From Planctomycetes bacterium syqfu (GTDB lineage Bacteria; Planctomycetota; Phycisphaerae; Phycisphaerales; Phycisphaeraceae): DNA of 64,000 bases. How positions within the stretch are numbered: the stretch's first letter is position 1; each line of letters starts with the position of its first letter. The stretch lies in the NCBI GenBank assembly GCA_020974905.1, contig CP087563.1, positions 3,534,001 to 3,598,000 on the forward strand. The letters run 5' to 3'. The notes under the pieces are model-generated. The model worked only from the letters and a program-made list of their open reading frames with translations. It did no database searches and was not told where the DNA came from. Positions 8,505 to 19,600 of the stretch are shown in pieces. The translations under genes and the position numbers were made by a program.

Positions 8505-11500
8505 TTAGTCCTGAAAATAAAGCTTGATTTCCTGCACATCCGCTTTTCCTGGTCCGTGGTAATGCACCAGCTTGATGGCATTGGGTTGACCGAATTGGAT
8601 CAGGCGTGTGATGTTGATATCAAATTCATGGCCGATGGCATGGTGATGGGCGCGGCGCCATTTGCCGTTGACGATCACACCGACCACGCGACCGGTCGTG
8701 CCGATGCGCAGGAAGGTTTGTTTGTCTTTGTAGGTCTCGGGGATGTCGATCTGACGGCGTGCCAGTTGGCCATCCCAGCGTCCGGGGAGTTTGCTGGTTC
8801 GGTCGAAGTTCACCGCGTCGGTTGAGAATTCCCAATCGCCAGCCAGGTCCATTTCCGCGATGGGTTTGGGCAGGTAGGCAAGCCAGGCTTCGCCACGCAT
8901 GCCGATGAGCGGCTGATCACTTTCAAGTTCAACGGTGATGGTATGTGTACTGCCGGGCTTGAGACGATTGGTGACATCAATGCCATCAAGACCATTGAAA
9001 TGCTTTTCGATCAGGACGGAATCGTCCAACGTAACACGTGCCCGACTGAGGAAGGTCTTACCGATCCAGCTATGCATCCACAGCAGGACTTTGCCATCGG
9101 TCCATGTGTTGGGGACGGTGAACGTTCGCGTGAAGGTTTGCTGTGTCTGCTTGGCTTGTGAAGCTTCGTTGGGTGCGATATCCAAACGGCTTGGCCAGAC
9201 CGGGTCATGGGTCACCGGCGTCCAACCTTCGGAGAGATGCAGTGTGTTGGGATACGTCGGCATGTCATAGGCTTTACCCGGATCACCGGTCATGTCCTTC
9301 CACCAGTTGCTTTGCAGCGTCAGCCAATGCGCAGGCGCGTTGGCGACTTGCTGGCGTGGTGTACGGAAAAGCTTGGCTTCGTTGGGTTCGAGAATGAGAT
9401 TGGCCAGACGCGCGCCATGCTTCTTGGTAGCAAGGTTTAACGTCTTACCTTCAATAACATCCAGAATCTGGCCGGGATTGTGACCATAGATATCCAACTT
9501 GGTCATCGCCTTGCCGTTGGATTCATTCCACATGGCCCAGTAGTCATAGAGACCGTTGTTGCTGACATAATGTCGGAAGCGGACACCGGGGGCACTGCCG
9601 GGGAGGGTGTCCATCTTGAAGAAATCAAAGACCGAACGGATGGTTTCGATCATGGCAGTCTGGTTGCCAAACCACAAACGATCGCTGGCAAAGTTGGCAC
9701 CGATGTGTACGACATAGCCTTTGCCGAGTTGGCGGTAACCCATCGCCACCGTGCCGTCATCCCAAAGCATAAGGTCTTTGCAATCCGCAGAAGTCGCTTT
9801 GAGTCTCAGCCCATGTCCCTTGGCGGAGAGCAAGGTGCGCGGAAGTTGATAGTCACCGACATTTGGTGCAGCTTTGACCGCGCGATTGATTTTGCCGGAA
9901 CTGGTGACCGGATCACAACTCAGAACTTCATAGCCTGAGAGTTTGCTGATCGGCCAACTATCGCCTTTTTCAGGTGTATGGCGACCGGTTTGGATAAAGG
10001 TGACAAAGATGCCACCATCACGGACCCAGCGGTCAATGTGATACACATCCTGCTCGGAGAGAATGGTGGTGTTGGTGTCAACGATGAGTTTGTAGTCATC
10101 AGCCAGTTTGGATGCAAAGTCGGTTTCACAGACCGCGTCGATGCGATAGTCACTGCTGAGTTTACTGCTCAGATTCCAACGCCAATAGCCGGTGGGGACA
10201 TTGCGATCCGGATCATCATGCCAGGGAAAACCGGTGAGTCGCTTGACGCGTGAACTGATGAGTTGGGCGATCTGGGCTTTGGGTTGGTGATACGTGCCCA
10301 CGGTTTGGATGGCAGGCAAGTAATGTTCAAACTTTTCAAGAACAGGCTTATTCCACAGGACCGAACCGATGTGAATGAAGTAATCAATGCCGTTGATGCC
10401 TTCGGTAAGCCAGCAGCCGACCATCTTCTCCATGCCCTTGGCATCTTTGGCTGGACCACCTGGTTCGAGGGTCATGGGGCGATCGATACTGCGCATGAGC
10501 ATGGGCAGGTAGTCCGCCCAGAACGCGGACATGTAGCCGGTGTTGTGGAAGTTGCCGTTGTATTGGTGAGCATAGTCCTTGAGGGTGTCCGCCACGTAGT
10601 CCGGCGCCATCATGGTGATGCCGCGGTTTTCGTCAGCTTGTCGGATCATCTGCAAGCCCATATGGACATTCTTGGCTCGGCGTGCGGTGACGAAATCCAT
10701 GAAGTCGGCCCACTGGGCATTGCGATGTTCATCATCACCGGGATAAGTCGAAGGCGCCTGATGCGACAGATAGAGGCGATAGGCCATAAAACCACGCGGC
10801 AAACCCAGGGCAAGGAAGTTGCTGCCGGTCCTGATCGTGTCGGTGACATCAACAGCGACCCAATGTGGGAAGGTGTGTTTGGATTGCGTGCTGCTGACGC
10901 GTTTGTCGTTCAGATCAATGGTGACGGTCAGACGCTGCTGGTCGGTGAGATCCCACAGGTAAAGCCAGACACGTTTGCCTGATGCTTTGTACCGTGCAGG
11001 TAAATCAAACCTGCGACGATAGACCGCTGGCTTCTTGGGCAGGAACATGGTCTGGTCATTGCCGGGGGAAACCAGGTCACCCCATTGGCTGTCATCAAAG
11101 TTTTGCTTGTACCAGTCGGCTGGGCAGTCTTTGCCTTCATCCGTAAAGTTGATTTTCCACGTGCCGGTCAAGTCCAGCGCGTTGTCATCAAAGCCCATAA
11201 AATAGGCGACTTCCGGGAACTTCACGTCGGACCATGCCTTGAGAGTTTCGTCGCCAAACCAGCGCAGGTTGAGCATGGTCAGACTGTGATAGCGTTCCAT
11301 GAGCCAGTTGGCATAGGCCTTGTCGACAGCAGGTCCGTAATCCAGGAACAGGTCCTGTTGTCCGTGATGCACTTCGCCGTAGGGTTCCTGATAGCTGAGT
11401 ACGTTGTCGAACTGACTGAAGTGATCGATCTGATTCTTGATCAGTCCCAGCGCGTTGCGTCGAACGATATTGTCCCCCATGTACAAAACGCCCTGGCCGC

Positions 11501-12341
11501 CCAGATGCGGGTCTGCGATGCGATGCATCCCGCCGACGAATTGGGGCATTTTCTCAGTGACCGTTTCTGGATGTTGATTGACCATCCAGGTCGAGCCCTG
11601 GTAGGAAAGCCCGGTGTTCACCTGCACAGGCAGGTTGCGCTTGGTCGCTTCCTCCATGGCCCATGACCACCAGCTTTGATTGAAAAAGCCTTCGCCGGTG
11701 ACGATTTCGTTAAACGGATTCCAGAATACAAAACCAAGATCACCATGCGACTTGGCATAGTCAAACTCGTTGACGGGGTTGTAGGTATCGACCTGAGATT
11801 CGTCAGGCACTTCCCATGGCCGATAGTAAAAACGAAAACCATGTCGATCAAAACGATCCAGATACATGGGAATTTTCGCATCACTGTTCCATGTCAGATC
11901 AGCAGGATCACAGCCAAGTTTATCCGCGAGAGTCTTTGCCAACGCGTTGAGTTTGGTACTGTCTTTTAAGGTAAACAGGATGACTGCATTGTCATGACGC
12001 AGCGCGCCGATGCCATGGCCCTGTGCGGTTTGAAAACACTGGGTCTTGCCAGCAGCGATGATTTTGCCATCTGTGTTTTTGACCTGCGTATCAGAGATGA
12101 ACTTGGCCTGGAGTAACTTGGCGTGAGCCTGATCTTCACAGTCGACCAACCAGAGTTGACAACCATCAAGCAGGGAATCATTGGACCAGGCTTTGATGCG
12201 ACCGTAGCCGGTGAGTCGTTGATCAATGGCAGGTGGCGTCTTGCCGGTGATAGCTTGTAGTGATGTGCTTGCGTGAACAATGGGCAGAGACATTGATGCG
12301 ATCAACAGCATCGCAGCCCAGATCAGGTGACGTGAAAACAT
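8505..12341 (-). CDS. Giant secreted clan GH-A-like glycosidase, paralogue of the 3600-7613 protein
   Basis: A 1278-aa protein with a signal peptide (cleavage near VHAS, residue 25). Same plan as its neighbour: barrel start MYLDRFDRHGFRFYY (~159), SYQEPYGE with candidate catalytic Glu 323, a GH2-type sandwich from about 385 (LDLTGTWKINF) to 530, resumed barrel-like sequence with MTLEPGG (Glu 626), then a GATase-like domain (LIVDTNTTILSEQD) and two C-terminal sandwiches. Similarity to the other protein is clear but distant, so this is an old duplication with probable division of labour on one polysaccharide. No exact GH family is assigned. A GAGGG ribosome site lies close before the ATG. The pseudopilin gene ends 95 nt upstream, in the same direction. 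Confidence 0.7.
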   Translation of the reverse strand: MFSRHLIWAAMLLIASMSLPIVHASTSLQAITGKTPPAIDQRLTGYGRIKAWSNDSLLDGCQLWLVDCEDQAHAKLLQAKFISDTQVKNTDGKIIAAGKTQCFQTAQGHGIGALRHDNAVILFTLKDSTKLNALAKTLADKLGCDPADLTWNSDAKIPMYLDRFDRHGFRFYYRPWEVPDESQVDTYNPVNEFDYAKSHGDLGFVFWNPFNEIVTGEGFFNQSWWSWAMEEATKRNLPVQVNTGLSYQGSTWMVNQHPETVTEKMPQFVGGMHRIADPHLGGQGVLYMGDNIVRRNALGLIKNQIDHFSQFDNVLSYQEPYGEVHHGQQDLFLDYGPAVDKAYANWLMERYHSLTMLNLRWFGDETLKAWSDVKFPEVAYFMGFDDNALDLTGTWKINFTDEGKDCPADWYKQNFDDSQWGDLVSPGNDQTMFLPKKPAVYRRRFDLPARYKASGKRVWLYLWDLTDQQRLTVTIDLNDKRVSSTQSKHTFPHWVAVDVTDTIRTGSNFLALGLPRGFMAYRLYLSHQAPSTYPGDDEHRNAQWADFMDFVTARRAKNVHMGLQMIRQADENRGITMMAPDYVADTLKDYAHQYNGNFHNTGYMSAFWADYLPMLMRSIDRPMTLEPGGPAKDAKGMEKMVGCWLTEGINGIDYFIHIGSVLWNKPVLEKFEHYLPAIQTVGTYHQPKAQIAQLISSRVKRLTGFPWHDDPDRNVPTGYWRWNLSSKLSSDYRIDAVCETDFASKLADDYKLIVDTNTTILSEQDVYHIDRWVRDGGIFVTFIQTGRHTPEKGDSWPISKLSGYEVLSCDPVTSSGKINRAVKAAPNVGDYQLPRTLLSAKGHGLRLKATSADCKDLMLWDDGTVAMGYRQLGKGYVVHIGANFASDRLWFGNQTAMIETIRSVFDFFKMDTLPGSAPGVRFRHYVSNNGLYDYWAMWNESNGKAMTKLDIYGHNPGQILDVIEGKTLNLATKKHGARLANLILEPNEAKLFRTPRQQVANAPAHWLTLQSNWWKDMTGDPGKAYDMPTYPNTLHLSEGWTPVTHDPVWPSRLDIAPNEASQAKQTQQTFTRTFTVPNTWTDGKVLLWMHSWIGKTFLSRARVTLDDSVLIEKHFNGLDGIDVTNRLKPGSTHTITVELESDQPLIGMRGEAWLAYLPKPIAEMDLAGDWEFSTDAVNFDRTSKLPGRWDGQLARRQIDIPETYKDKQTFLRIGTTGRVVGVIVNGKWRRAHHHAIGHEFDINITRLIQFGQPNAIKLVHYHGPGKADVQEIKLYFQD

Positions 12342-12436
12342 ACGGCCCTCTTTCCCTTTGCAATTGCGGCAAAGGATGATTCAAAACAGTCGAACAAGTC
12401 AAAAGGTGCAGCGGATTAAGCCAGACAGCCAGCAGT

Positions 12437-13315
12437 TCAATAATACATGGAGGGCATGTCCGGCACGTCCTGACTGCCAAAGGCACCATTGGCTTTGGGG
12501 CCCCAGAATTGCCAGTTGCTGTTCCAGGATGTTGAACCACGGTAGGAGTAATATTTTTTCATCGGCAGGCAGGTACCTTCGCCGGAGAATGCGGTATCAA
12601 AGACCTGGGCATCTTCCCAGACGGCACTGCCTTCGCCGCGGAGGACATTGCCCCCCATCACTTTGCCGCCTGCGGTGTGATTGTTGCGTGCCTGCCAAAC
12701 CATCGCCATGGATGAATTGGAACCCGGTGCCAAAGCGACGGGATCATGGGTGATGGCTTTCATGCCGTAGGGACCGGATTGAGCAAAGCGATCAAGCGAA
12801 ACAAACGTATAGGCATCGCGCGATCGCACGGCTGCGGCCTGAGAGCTGTAGTTACCACCGAGAAACGTGGTGTAAAGCGTATGCGACGGGTAGTCCGTCG
12901 TGTATGGCTGCATGTTCAGCAGACTGTTGGACGGGCAGATCAGCGCATCACCATTCATGTTCAGACGCCCATGATTACCCGCCCCGCCAATGTCTTTGGT
13001 CTTGATGTTTAAATAGTTGTTGGCATAGCTGAGGTAGCTATTGGAATACAGATTATTGGATGTTAGCTTGGCATTGAGCCATGCATATCGCGGTGAACAT
13101 GGCAGGTGGTTGTCATAGTCACCTGCATAAACTGCAAGTCCGACATACTGCTGACGCAGGTTGTTCAAACACATCGACTTTCTTGCAGCTTCACGCGCCG
13201 AACTCAAGGCAGGCAAGAGAATCGCAATGAGCAATGCGATGATGCTGATGACAACAAGCAATTCAATCAAGGTAAAAGCCTTGCGACACGATAGCGTATG
13301 GTACGAGCCAGACAT
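12437..13315 (-). CDS. Pseudopilin-like protein with prepilin-type N-terminus, locus 1
   Basis: A 292-aa protein beginning with a short basic leader followed by [19 protein letters not shown]. This is a type IV prepilin-like segment with the conserved Glu at position 5 after the predicted cleavage site (Ala rather than Gly at -1). Next come [20 protein letters not shown] and a large globular domain, as in the abundant planctomycete secretion-associated pseudopilin-like (DUF1559-type) proteins. Processing by prepilin peptidase and assembly through a type II or type IV machine is expected from the family; its actual job is not established. It lies between the locus regulator and the giant glycosidases, all leftward. 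AAAGG precedes the ATG. Confidence 0.8.
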   Translation of the reverse strand: MSGSYHTLSCRKAFTLIELLVVISIIALLIAILLPALSSAREAARKSMCLNNLRQQYVGLAVYAGDYDNHLPCSPRYAWLNAKLTSNNLYSNSYLSYANNYLNIKTKDIGGAGNHGRLNMNGDALICPSNSLLNMQPYTTDYPSHTLYTTFLGGNYSSQAAAVRSRDAYTFVSLDRFAQSGPYGMKAITHDPVALAPGSNSSMAMVWQARNNHTAGGKVMGGNVLRGEGSAVWEDAQVFDTAFSGEGTCLPMKKYYSYRGSTSWNSNWQFWGPKANGAFGSQDVPDMPSMYY

Positions 13316-13356
13316 ATGCGGACCTTTCGTGCTTGCGGGAAACGACTGGTCAAAAA

Positions 13357-14544
13357 TTACGGGCGCTTCACCAGTTGCGGCTGAAGCATGATCCGATGGT
13401 TGGCACTGTCAAACAGCGCGTCATTCATCTGAATCAGGTTAATGACATGTTGGGCAGCCAGGTCTTCACGAAGCCAGACACTGGAAAAATTCATCAGACT
13501 TGCCCAGGGCGTATTGCCAATACCGACCAACTCAAAGTTGTCCGGCAGTTGAATATTGTTTTCCTTGGCCACCTGCAACAACGCAGCCAATCGGAAGTCT
13601 TCGCCGATAAAAGCCGTCGGGCAATCGGGCGACTTGAGCCACTTGAGCGCTAACGCGCGATTGATTGGATGCGACGCGTCCGCACCGGTGATTTTGTCGA
13701 TGCGCTGGTTGTAATACATACTCAGCACATGACGCTTGCCATCACGTTTGACTTCATCACCTGCACCGAGAATGCACGATGAGTGACCGGTCCAACGCTT
13801 GCGCGTGGAGGCAGGTTCGATCGGATCGACATGCCGTTGATGCAACACCAGGCCGATGCGCTCGTGTCCCTGATCAAGCAGGTGACGCGTAGCAATGGCG
13901 GCAGCGGCGCGGCTGTCGGACAATACTGAATGCCAACTCTCGGGCATGGGATGATTAGCCAGAAAACTGCAGATCACACGAATGCCGTGCTTCTGAGCAA
14001 TGGCGTTGAGTTCGTCGTAGTAGCGACCGCCTTCGATCTGCTGCACCACAATGGCGTGCGGCGGATTCTCATCAAGCTTCTGAAGAACCGGCATCATCTC
14101 CTGATCCCCCCAGCCATGTCGCCAGGTGAAGACCGAAGAACCGTACCCGCCCAATTGCAGACAGTCGATGAGGTGATCGTAAAAACGACCGTAGTGATGG
14201 ACTTTATTATCCAGCAACATGGCAACGGTTTGGTTGCGTTGTTTCTGCAGCGGCGTTGACATGGCATTGGACGCCTGATTGTGCTGCCAATGCGCGACGA
14301 ACGTGCCACTGCCGCGTTTGCGAGTCAGATAGCCCATCGACTCAAGCCGCGCGATCGCGCCGCGAGCTGCATCAAAGGAAATGTCATATTGCTCAGCAAG
14401 ACTGCGCAGCGTGGCCACCTTGTCGCCGGGACGCAATTGCCCGTCCTCGATGGCCTGCCGCATCTGCGACACCAACTGCCCCACAGCGGTCGAATCCCCC
14501 AACGCGTGCTGCGAATCAACTGATTGTGTGTCACTTCCTGCCAA
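13357..14544 (-). CDS. GntR-LacI hybrid transcription regulator
   Basis: A 395-aa regulator with an N-terminal GntR winged helix (residues ~20-85, including [20 protein letters not shown] and the wing motif [10 protein letters not shown]). A LacI/periplasmic-binding-protein-type sensor domain follows (~105-390), as in AraR-like sugar regulators. It should bind DNA as a dimer and release it on sugar binding. The start is TTG 14544 with AAGGG upstream. It heads the leftward locus-1 run and diverges from the 14681 gene; the shared gap holds an inverted repeat (14614-14631) that is a good operator candidate. Control of the glycosidases and of the divergent gene is inferred from this arrangement. 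Confidence 0.85.
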   Translation of the reverse strand: MAGSDTQSVDSQHALGDSTAVGQLVSQMRQAIEDGQLRPGDKVATLRSLAEQYDISFDAARGAIARLESMGYLTRKRGSGTFVAHWQHNQASNAMSTPLQKQRNQTVAMLLDNKVHHYGRFYDHLIDCLQLGGYGSSVFTWRHGWGDQEMMPVLQKLDENPPHAIVVQQIEGGRYYDELNAIAQKHGIRVICSFLANHPMPESWHSVLSDSRAAAAIATRHLLDQGHERIGLVLHQRHVDPIEPASTRKRWTGHSSCILGAGDEVKRDGKRHVLSMYYNQRIDKITGADASHPINRALALKWLKSPDCPTAFIGEDFRLAALLQVAKENNIQLPDNFELVGIGNTPWASLMNFSSVWLREDLAAQHVINLIQMNDALFDSANHRIMLQPQLVKRP

Positions 14545-14613
14545 ATCAATTTCCCTTCAATTTTCTCACAAAGCAGATCAAATTGACGTGATTATTGAAT
14601 AATAGGCTTGATA

Positions 14614-14631
14614 TAGCCTTAGTCAAGGCTA
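14614..14631. promoter_or_regulatory. Inverted-repeat operator candidate in a divergent promoter region
   Basis: TAGCCTT-AGTC-AAGGCTA (7-bp arms, 4-bp spacer) lies between the divergent regulator (TTG 14544) and the 614-aa gene (ATG 14681). An overlapping AGGCT/AGCCT pair sits just before it, so there may be two half-overlapping sites. The likely ligand is the GntR-LacI regulator; this is inferred from position. Confidence 0.5.
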
Positions 14632-14680
14632 CAATTTTAAAAATTAACAATCATTAACCAATCAATTTCAGTTCTATACA

Positions 14681-16525
14681 ATGACCACTACACACACCCA
14701 TACCATCCAACCTGCTCACTACCGCCAAGCCATCTTTGAGGCTCACACCCGAAATCGTCATGACATCTGGGATGCCAACGGCCAATATCTCAGTAACGAC
14801 GGCATGCCCACCGGCGGGTATCGCGGCGCGATGATGCACGTCCTGGCTTACTTCCACAGCAAAGACGAACAGGCAATCGAGCTGGCTAACCGCATCCTGC
14901 TCACCAACTACACCAACACCCCCTGTCACTTTGCCCCCAGCCTGATTATGGAGATTTTGCTGGAGCATGAAGCCCTGCTCAAACCCGACATCAAAGACCT
15001 GCTCATTGCCTATCTCAAGCGCAATCTCAGTTACATGGTCACCGACGATCTGCAATGTCACGGCTACAACGACAACCATCCGCACAAAGCCGAACACGCC
15101 CTGATCCTCGGTGGCGAATTTCTCAATCAACCGTCCTACATCGACGTCGGCCTAAAACGTCTGGACCAGGCGGTCACCGTTTTTAAACGCAACGACTTTC
15201 CCAGTGAGTACAACTCGCCCAACTACCTGCCGGTCTCACTCAAGCCACTGGCTGAACTCGTGAACCAAACGAACAACTCCCAGGCACGCGAGATGGCGAT
15301 GCAGCTTGAACAGGTTCACTGGCATGATCTGGCGGAGCATTTTGACGGACGCGTCGGCTTGCCAACCGGTCCCTTTTCCCGAGGTTATGCCAGCGACTAT
15401 CGGGGCACGATCAGTAACACCGTCATGCTCATCGCTGCCCTGTTCCCCGACAAGTTTGATTTTGATGTCATCGACGAAATGTACGTCAAACAATATGACT
15501 CCACGCGTATTGATCCAGCAGACAAAGCGCGACTGCCCTTTTATCAAAGTCATCTCGTCTGGTACATCACGCCGACCTATCACCTGCCCGAGACGACCGC
15601 CAAGCGTATCTTCGAAGATAAGTCCGGCCAAACAACCATCGGTCGGATTGAGTCCGGCGTCGTCCCACGGACATGCCCATTGCAAGGCGCACCGCAGCAA
15701 CATGTCATGGGCCCGCGCTGCGGCAGCATCACCACGCACTTCGGCAAACACTACAGCCTGGGGACCGCCCAATACAGTTGGCTTGACGGCAAGCAGGCGC
15801 ATGGCATGATTGCCACCGTTCACCAGCAAAGCAAAGCTGCCCCCGATGCTGCGGCCAACTATTACACCCGACTCTTCTACAACGAAGAAGCGCCCTTGTT
15901 ACCCGAAGAATTGCCAACGCATTGCTTTGATGACATGGGGGAATACCGCACCGTCCAACACCGTCATGCAGCGATGGTGCTCTACAATCCACATCCATTT
16001 ACCGAGTCCGTCAAACGCATCCGCACTGGTATCTTCCGACCACTCTGGCATCACAAACCCAAGTCGATTTTTCATGGCGAACACAATCTCAATGGGCATG
16101 ATCTGATCAGCGACACACTTTCGCCGATCACCATTGATGAAGGACCATGTTACGTCGGCATTACCCCGCTGCGATTAACCGATCTTGGCCAATCCCGTCA
16201 TGCGGACATTCAAATCTGCATGCAGGACCAGGAACTTGCCATCCTCATCTCAAGCTTCGAAGGCTGGGGACCGCAGACGTTCACCTACCATCAAATCCTC
16301 CACGCACACACCGGCTTTGTGATTGAAGTGCATGATGCAGACGATTGGCCGGACTTTAAAACGTTCCGCCAATCACTGGCAAAGGCAATCGTCGAAGATT
16401 ACGAACTCGCCTTGATGCGCCGCACGCGCTATCAACACCACGGCATTGAACTCTCAGCAAGTTACACCCCCGCCCATAGCATGTTCCGTTATGCAACCGC
16501 TGGGGATGTCTCAAGGGACAAGTAA
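14681..16525 (+). CDS. Unassigned 614-aa cytoplasmic protein, probable alpha/alpha-toroid carbohydrate enzyme
   Basis: I do not recognise a named family. The protein has no signal peptide. It begins with helical, repeat-like sequence reminiscent of (alpha/alpha) toroids (about residues 10-290: GGYRGAMMHVLAYF, then a ..HGYNDNHPHKAEHALI segment, then GPFSRGYASDYRG), followed by a beta-rich second half. This two-part layout occurs in heparinase II/III-like lyases and unsaturated-glycoside hydrolases, which is the best guess. The His/Tyr/Asp-rich segments are candidate active-site parts. It diverges from the locus-1 regulator across an inverted repeat and precedes the secreted beta-helix gene by ~170 nt, so it probably processes sugars released by locus-1 enzymes. 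Confidence 0.55.
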   Translation: MTTTHTHTIQPAHYRQAIFEAHTRNRHDIWDANGQYLSNDGMPTGGYRGAMMHVLAYFHSKDEQAIELANRILLTNYTNTPCHFAPSLIMEILLEHEALLKPDIKDLLIAYLKRNLSYMVTDDLQCHGYNDNHPHKAEHALILGGEFLNQPSYIDVGLKRLDQAVTVFKRNDFPSEYNSPNYLPVSLKPLAELVNQTNNSQAREMAMQLEQVHWHDLAEHFDGRVGLPTGPFSRGYASDYRGTISNTVMLIAALFPDKFDFDVIDEMYVKQYDSTRIDPADKARLPFYQSHLVWYITPTYHLPETTAKRIFEDKSGQTTIGRIESGVVPRTCPLQGAPQQHVMGPRCGSITTHFGKHYSLGTAQYSWLDGKQAHGMIATVHQQSKAAPDAAANYYTRLFYNEEAPLLPEELPTHCFDDMGEYRTVQHRHAAMVLYNPHPFTESVKRIRTGIFRPLWHHKPKSIFHGEHNLNGHDLISDTLSPITIDEGPCYVGITPLRLTDLGQSRHADIQICMQDQELAILISSFEGWGPQTFTYHQILHAHTGFVIEVHDADDWPDFKTFRQSLAKAIVEDYELALMRRTRYQHHGIELSASYTPAHSMFRYATAGDVSRDK

Positions 16526-16693
16526 ACCGTCAGAACTGTAAGAACACGTTAAAAAACCGGCTATCACGGCGACACAACTCCATTCTGATCTCTCACGATT
16601 GCGATGAGATCCAACAGATTCGTCCACACAACGATCCTGCTATCTCATGCGCAAATCATCGTCCTTGAACACCCTTCATCCCAGGAGACACGC

Positions 16694-19600
16694 ATGCTCA
16701 AAAGCAAACTCACCGGCCTGATCTTTTGCTGTTTCATGACATGGATCACAACCCATGCCAATGCCCTGCAGATACCGACACTGAATTGGACACAACGCTC
16801 AGACTGGGTCAACGTCAAAACCGACATCACCCCCGCTGCAGCAGGTGACGGCATCACCGATGACACCGCAGCCATTCAGGCACTGATCGATCTGACAAAA
16901 AATCAGAGCATCAAGGTCGCCTACTTCCCACCGGGAACCTATCGCATCACGCAGACACTCAACGTCGGCACACAGGATTGGTACAGCGACAATGTCGCAT
17001 TCATCGGACATGGCAAAGAAACGATTCTCAAATGGGATGGTCCAACCGATGGCACGATGATGCTCGACATCGGTTCGCATCGCAACCAATTCATCGGGTT
17101 TGTGTTCGACGCCAATGACAAAGCGGCCATCGGAATTGATCTGAATCAAGTCACGCGGCAAAGTGAAGTCACCTACCGACACCTGGAGTTCAAAGGTTTC
17201 TCAAGCCACGGCCTGCGAACCGGGCAGGGAACGACCTACATCTCCGAATCAGAAATCTCCAACTGTATCTTTCGTGACTGTGCAGTTGGTATTGGCATTT
17301 ACGCATGGAATGACTACAACCTCTGCATTCTCAATTGCGAGTTTATTCACAACGGCATCGGTGTCTTTGCAGATAAAGGCAATGCAACGATTCGTCATTG
17401 TCACTTTGAAGCCAGCACTGAAACGGATTTCAAGTACAGCAATGCCGTGCCACACGCCATTCGACGCAGCACGTCCTATGGCTCTGCCCGATTCGTCAGT
17501 GGTGATATTCTCAATCGGTTTACCACCTCGGTGGATATACAGGATTGTCAGATTGGTGGTTGGACTGACCCTGCGGGGCCAATCCATTATGTACACCTTG
17601 GCACGAACATGGTCTACGACACCGTCTTTACCGACGCACCGACACAGGCACCGCCCATCATGCTTGGGAATCGCGATGACTACACCCAGCAATTGATCAC
17701 TTCATCCAATGAGTACGCAACAGGCACAGCCGAGTACACTCCCAGCAATAACTTCCAGGCAGGCAGCATCCCCGCAGGCCAACGCAATCGTGCGTTGATC
17801 TCACCCCATCAACGATTTCTCGATGAGTCCGTTCGGATTCCCGGTCAGATTTTTGATGCCAGGGATTTTGGCGCTATCGGTGACAACACCACCGACGACA
17901 CCGATGCGATCCAGGCGACTATTGACGCCGCAGCCAACGCGGGAAACTGGGCCATCGCTTACATCCCGACAGGCAAGTATCGCATCACCAGTCCACTGAT
18001 CGTGGATGGCGGACAATACTACGTGGGTGGATCAGGTTATTCATCGCGACTGCGTTGGGATGGTGGCTCAAACAGTAGCATCATCAATGTCAGTAACCCC
18101 CAGGATGTCATCATCGAACTCCTGAGTTTTGAAAACACAGACCTTTCGGACAACACCTACGACATCTACATGACCGGCGGCAACAGTACACAGAAAATCA
18201 CATTCGACCGCGTTTGGGGACATACACAATACGGTCACGTCATGACAAACGAAGGTGTCAAAGGCGTCAAGTTTGATTCCCTGCCCGCAGGCGCATGGGT
18301 CAACGCCCGACGCTATGCCGGCTTTCTGACTTTTGAAAACTGCTCCCAGGCAACCAACATCTGCACCTTCTTTGACGGACAAGTCAACATCAGTGGCAAC
18401 ACCGCCAAGACCGGGTTCACAGGCATCGTATTCATGAACACCGGCAATGTCACTGTCCAGGACAACCAGGACTTGATCGTCGGTGATCGGTACAGCGAAA
18501 ACTGTATCTACACCCTCAAGGCAACCGGCGATGACACCGGCAGCGGACGCATCAGTATCCACGGATTTAAAATGCATGCCAACGAAGACGAACTGATACG
18601 CATCGATGGCTACGGCGGACGCATCGCACACACGCGATGCAAAATCCTCTATCCCCCCACCGGCGGATACATCTTCAAACAGCTTGGCAACAGTGCACCG
18701 GAGATGCTTTTTCTGGGGACTGGTTTTAGCAGTCTGACCAACCCGCCTGTATTTGATTTTGACACCGCATCGCTAAGTACATTCGAATGCAAAAACGAAC
18801 GAGAACCTTTTATCAACCAAACTCCATTGGGACTTCTACCCTTTGCCGACGTCTATGATGATTATCGCGAGTTGGGTGATTACGACCTGGCGATTAACGA
18901 AAACTATCACCGCGGTATCACCAATGCCACGTTTGAAGGTGATGCTATCGGCACAACGCCATGGGGCTGGACACCATCAGGCGAGTCCACGCAAGGCGGC
19001 ATACTGCGTGTCACCGTCGTTGCCGAGCCGTCGGACTTTGGGGGCAGCCAATCCCTGCACTTTCTGGACACCAGCAGCACGGCACCCCAGCGTCTTGCTT
19101 TAACCAACAGCTTTGACGAGTTGGATAAGCATTCAGCAGGAACACTCACCATGGACCTGCGCGTCAACACACAGGCAACAGGTTCAGGCACTGTTTATTT
19201 TCGTGTCTTTGGGCAAAACGAATTACTGAGTCTACGATTGGACATCACCACAACCTCAGCCTGGCTCCGCGGTGTTCGTGACGGTTCGCTGACCGACCTC
19301 AAAGCACTGCAACTTGATCAATGGTACCGCCTGACCATCAGCATTCCTAAACCGGGTCTGGCCTATGCCGACTATAGCATCAACATCAAACAAGTCGGGC
19401 AAACAGTCGGGCAAACCTTCCGACTACAACGCTCAGCATCTCCAACAGATGTCGGGATCAAACGTCTCTACATCAACACAGCAACCAGCAGCAATCAGGT
19501 CGACCTGAATCTGGACAATGTGTTTATCACCAGCGGTCTGCCTGCAGCAGCACAGGTCCTCTCAACCAACTCCACTTTTGAAAACGACACAGCCAACACC

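Noticed and set aside
15236-15829. A 197-codon minus-strand frame
   Set aside because: It overlaps the 614-aa gene antisense, and codon pattern and context favour the plus strand.
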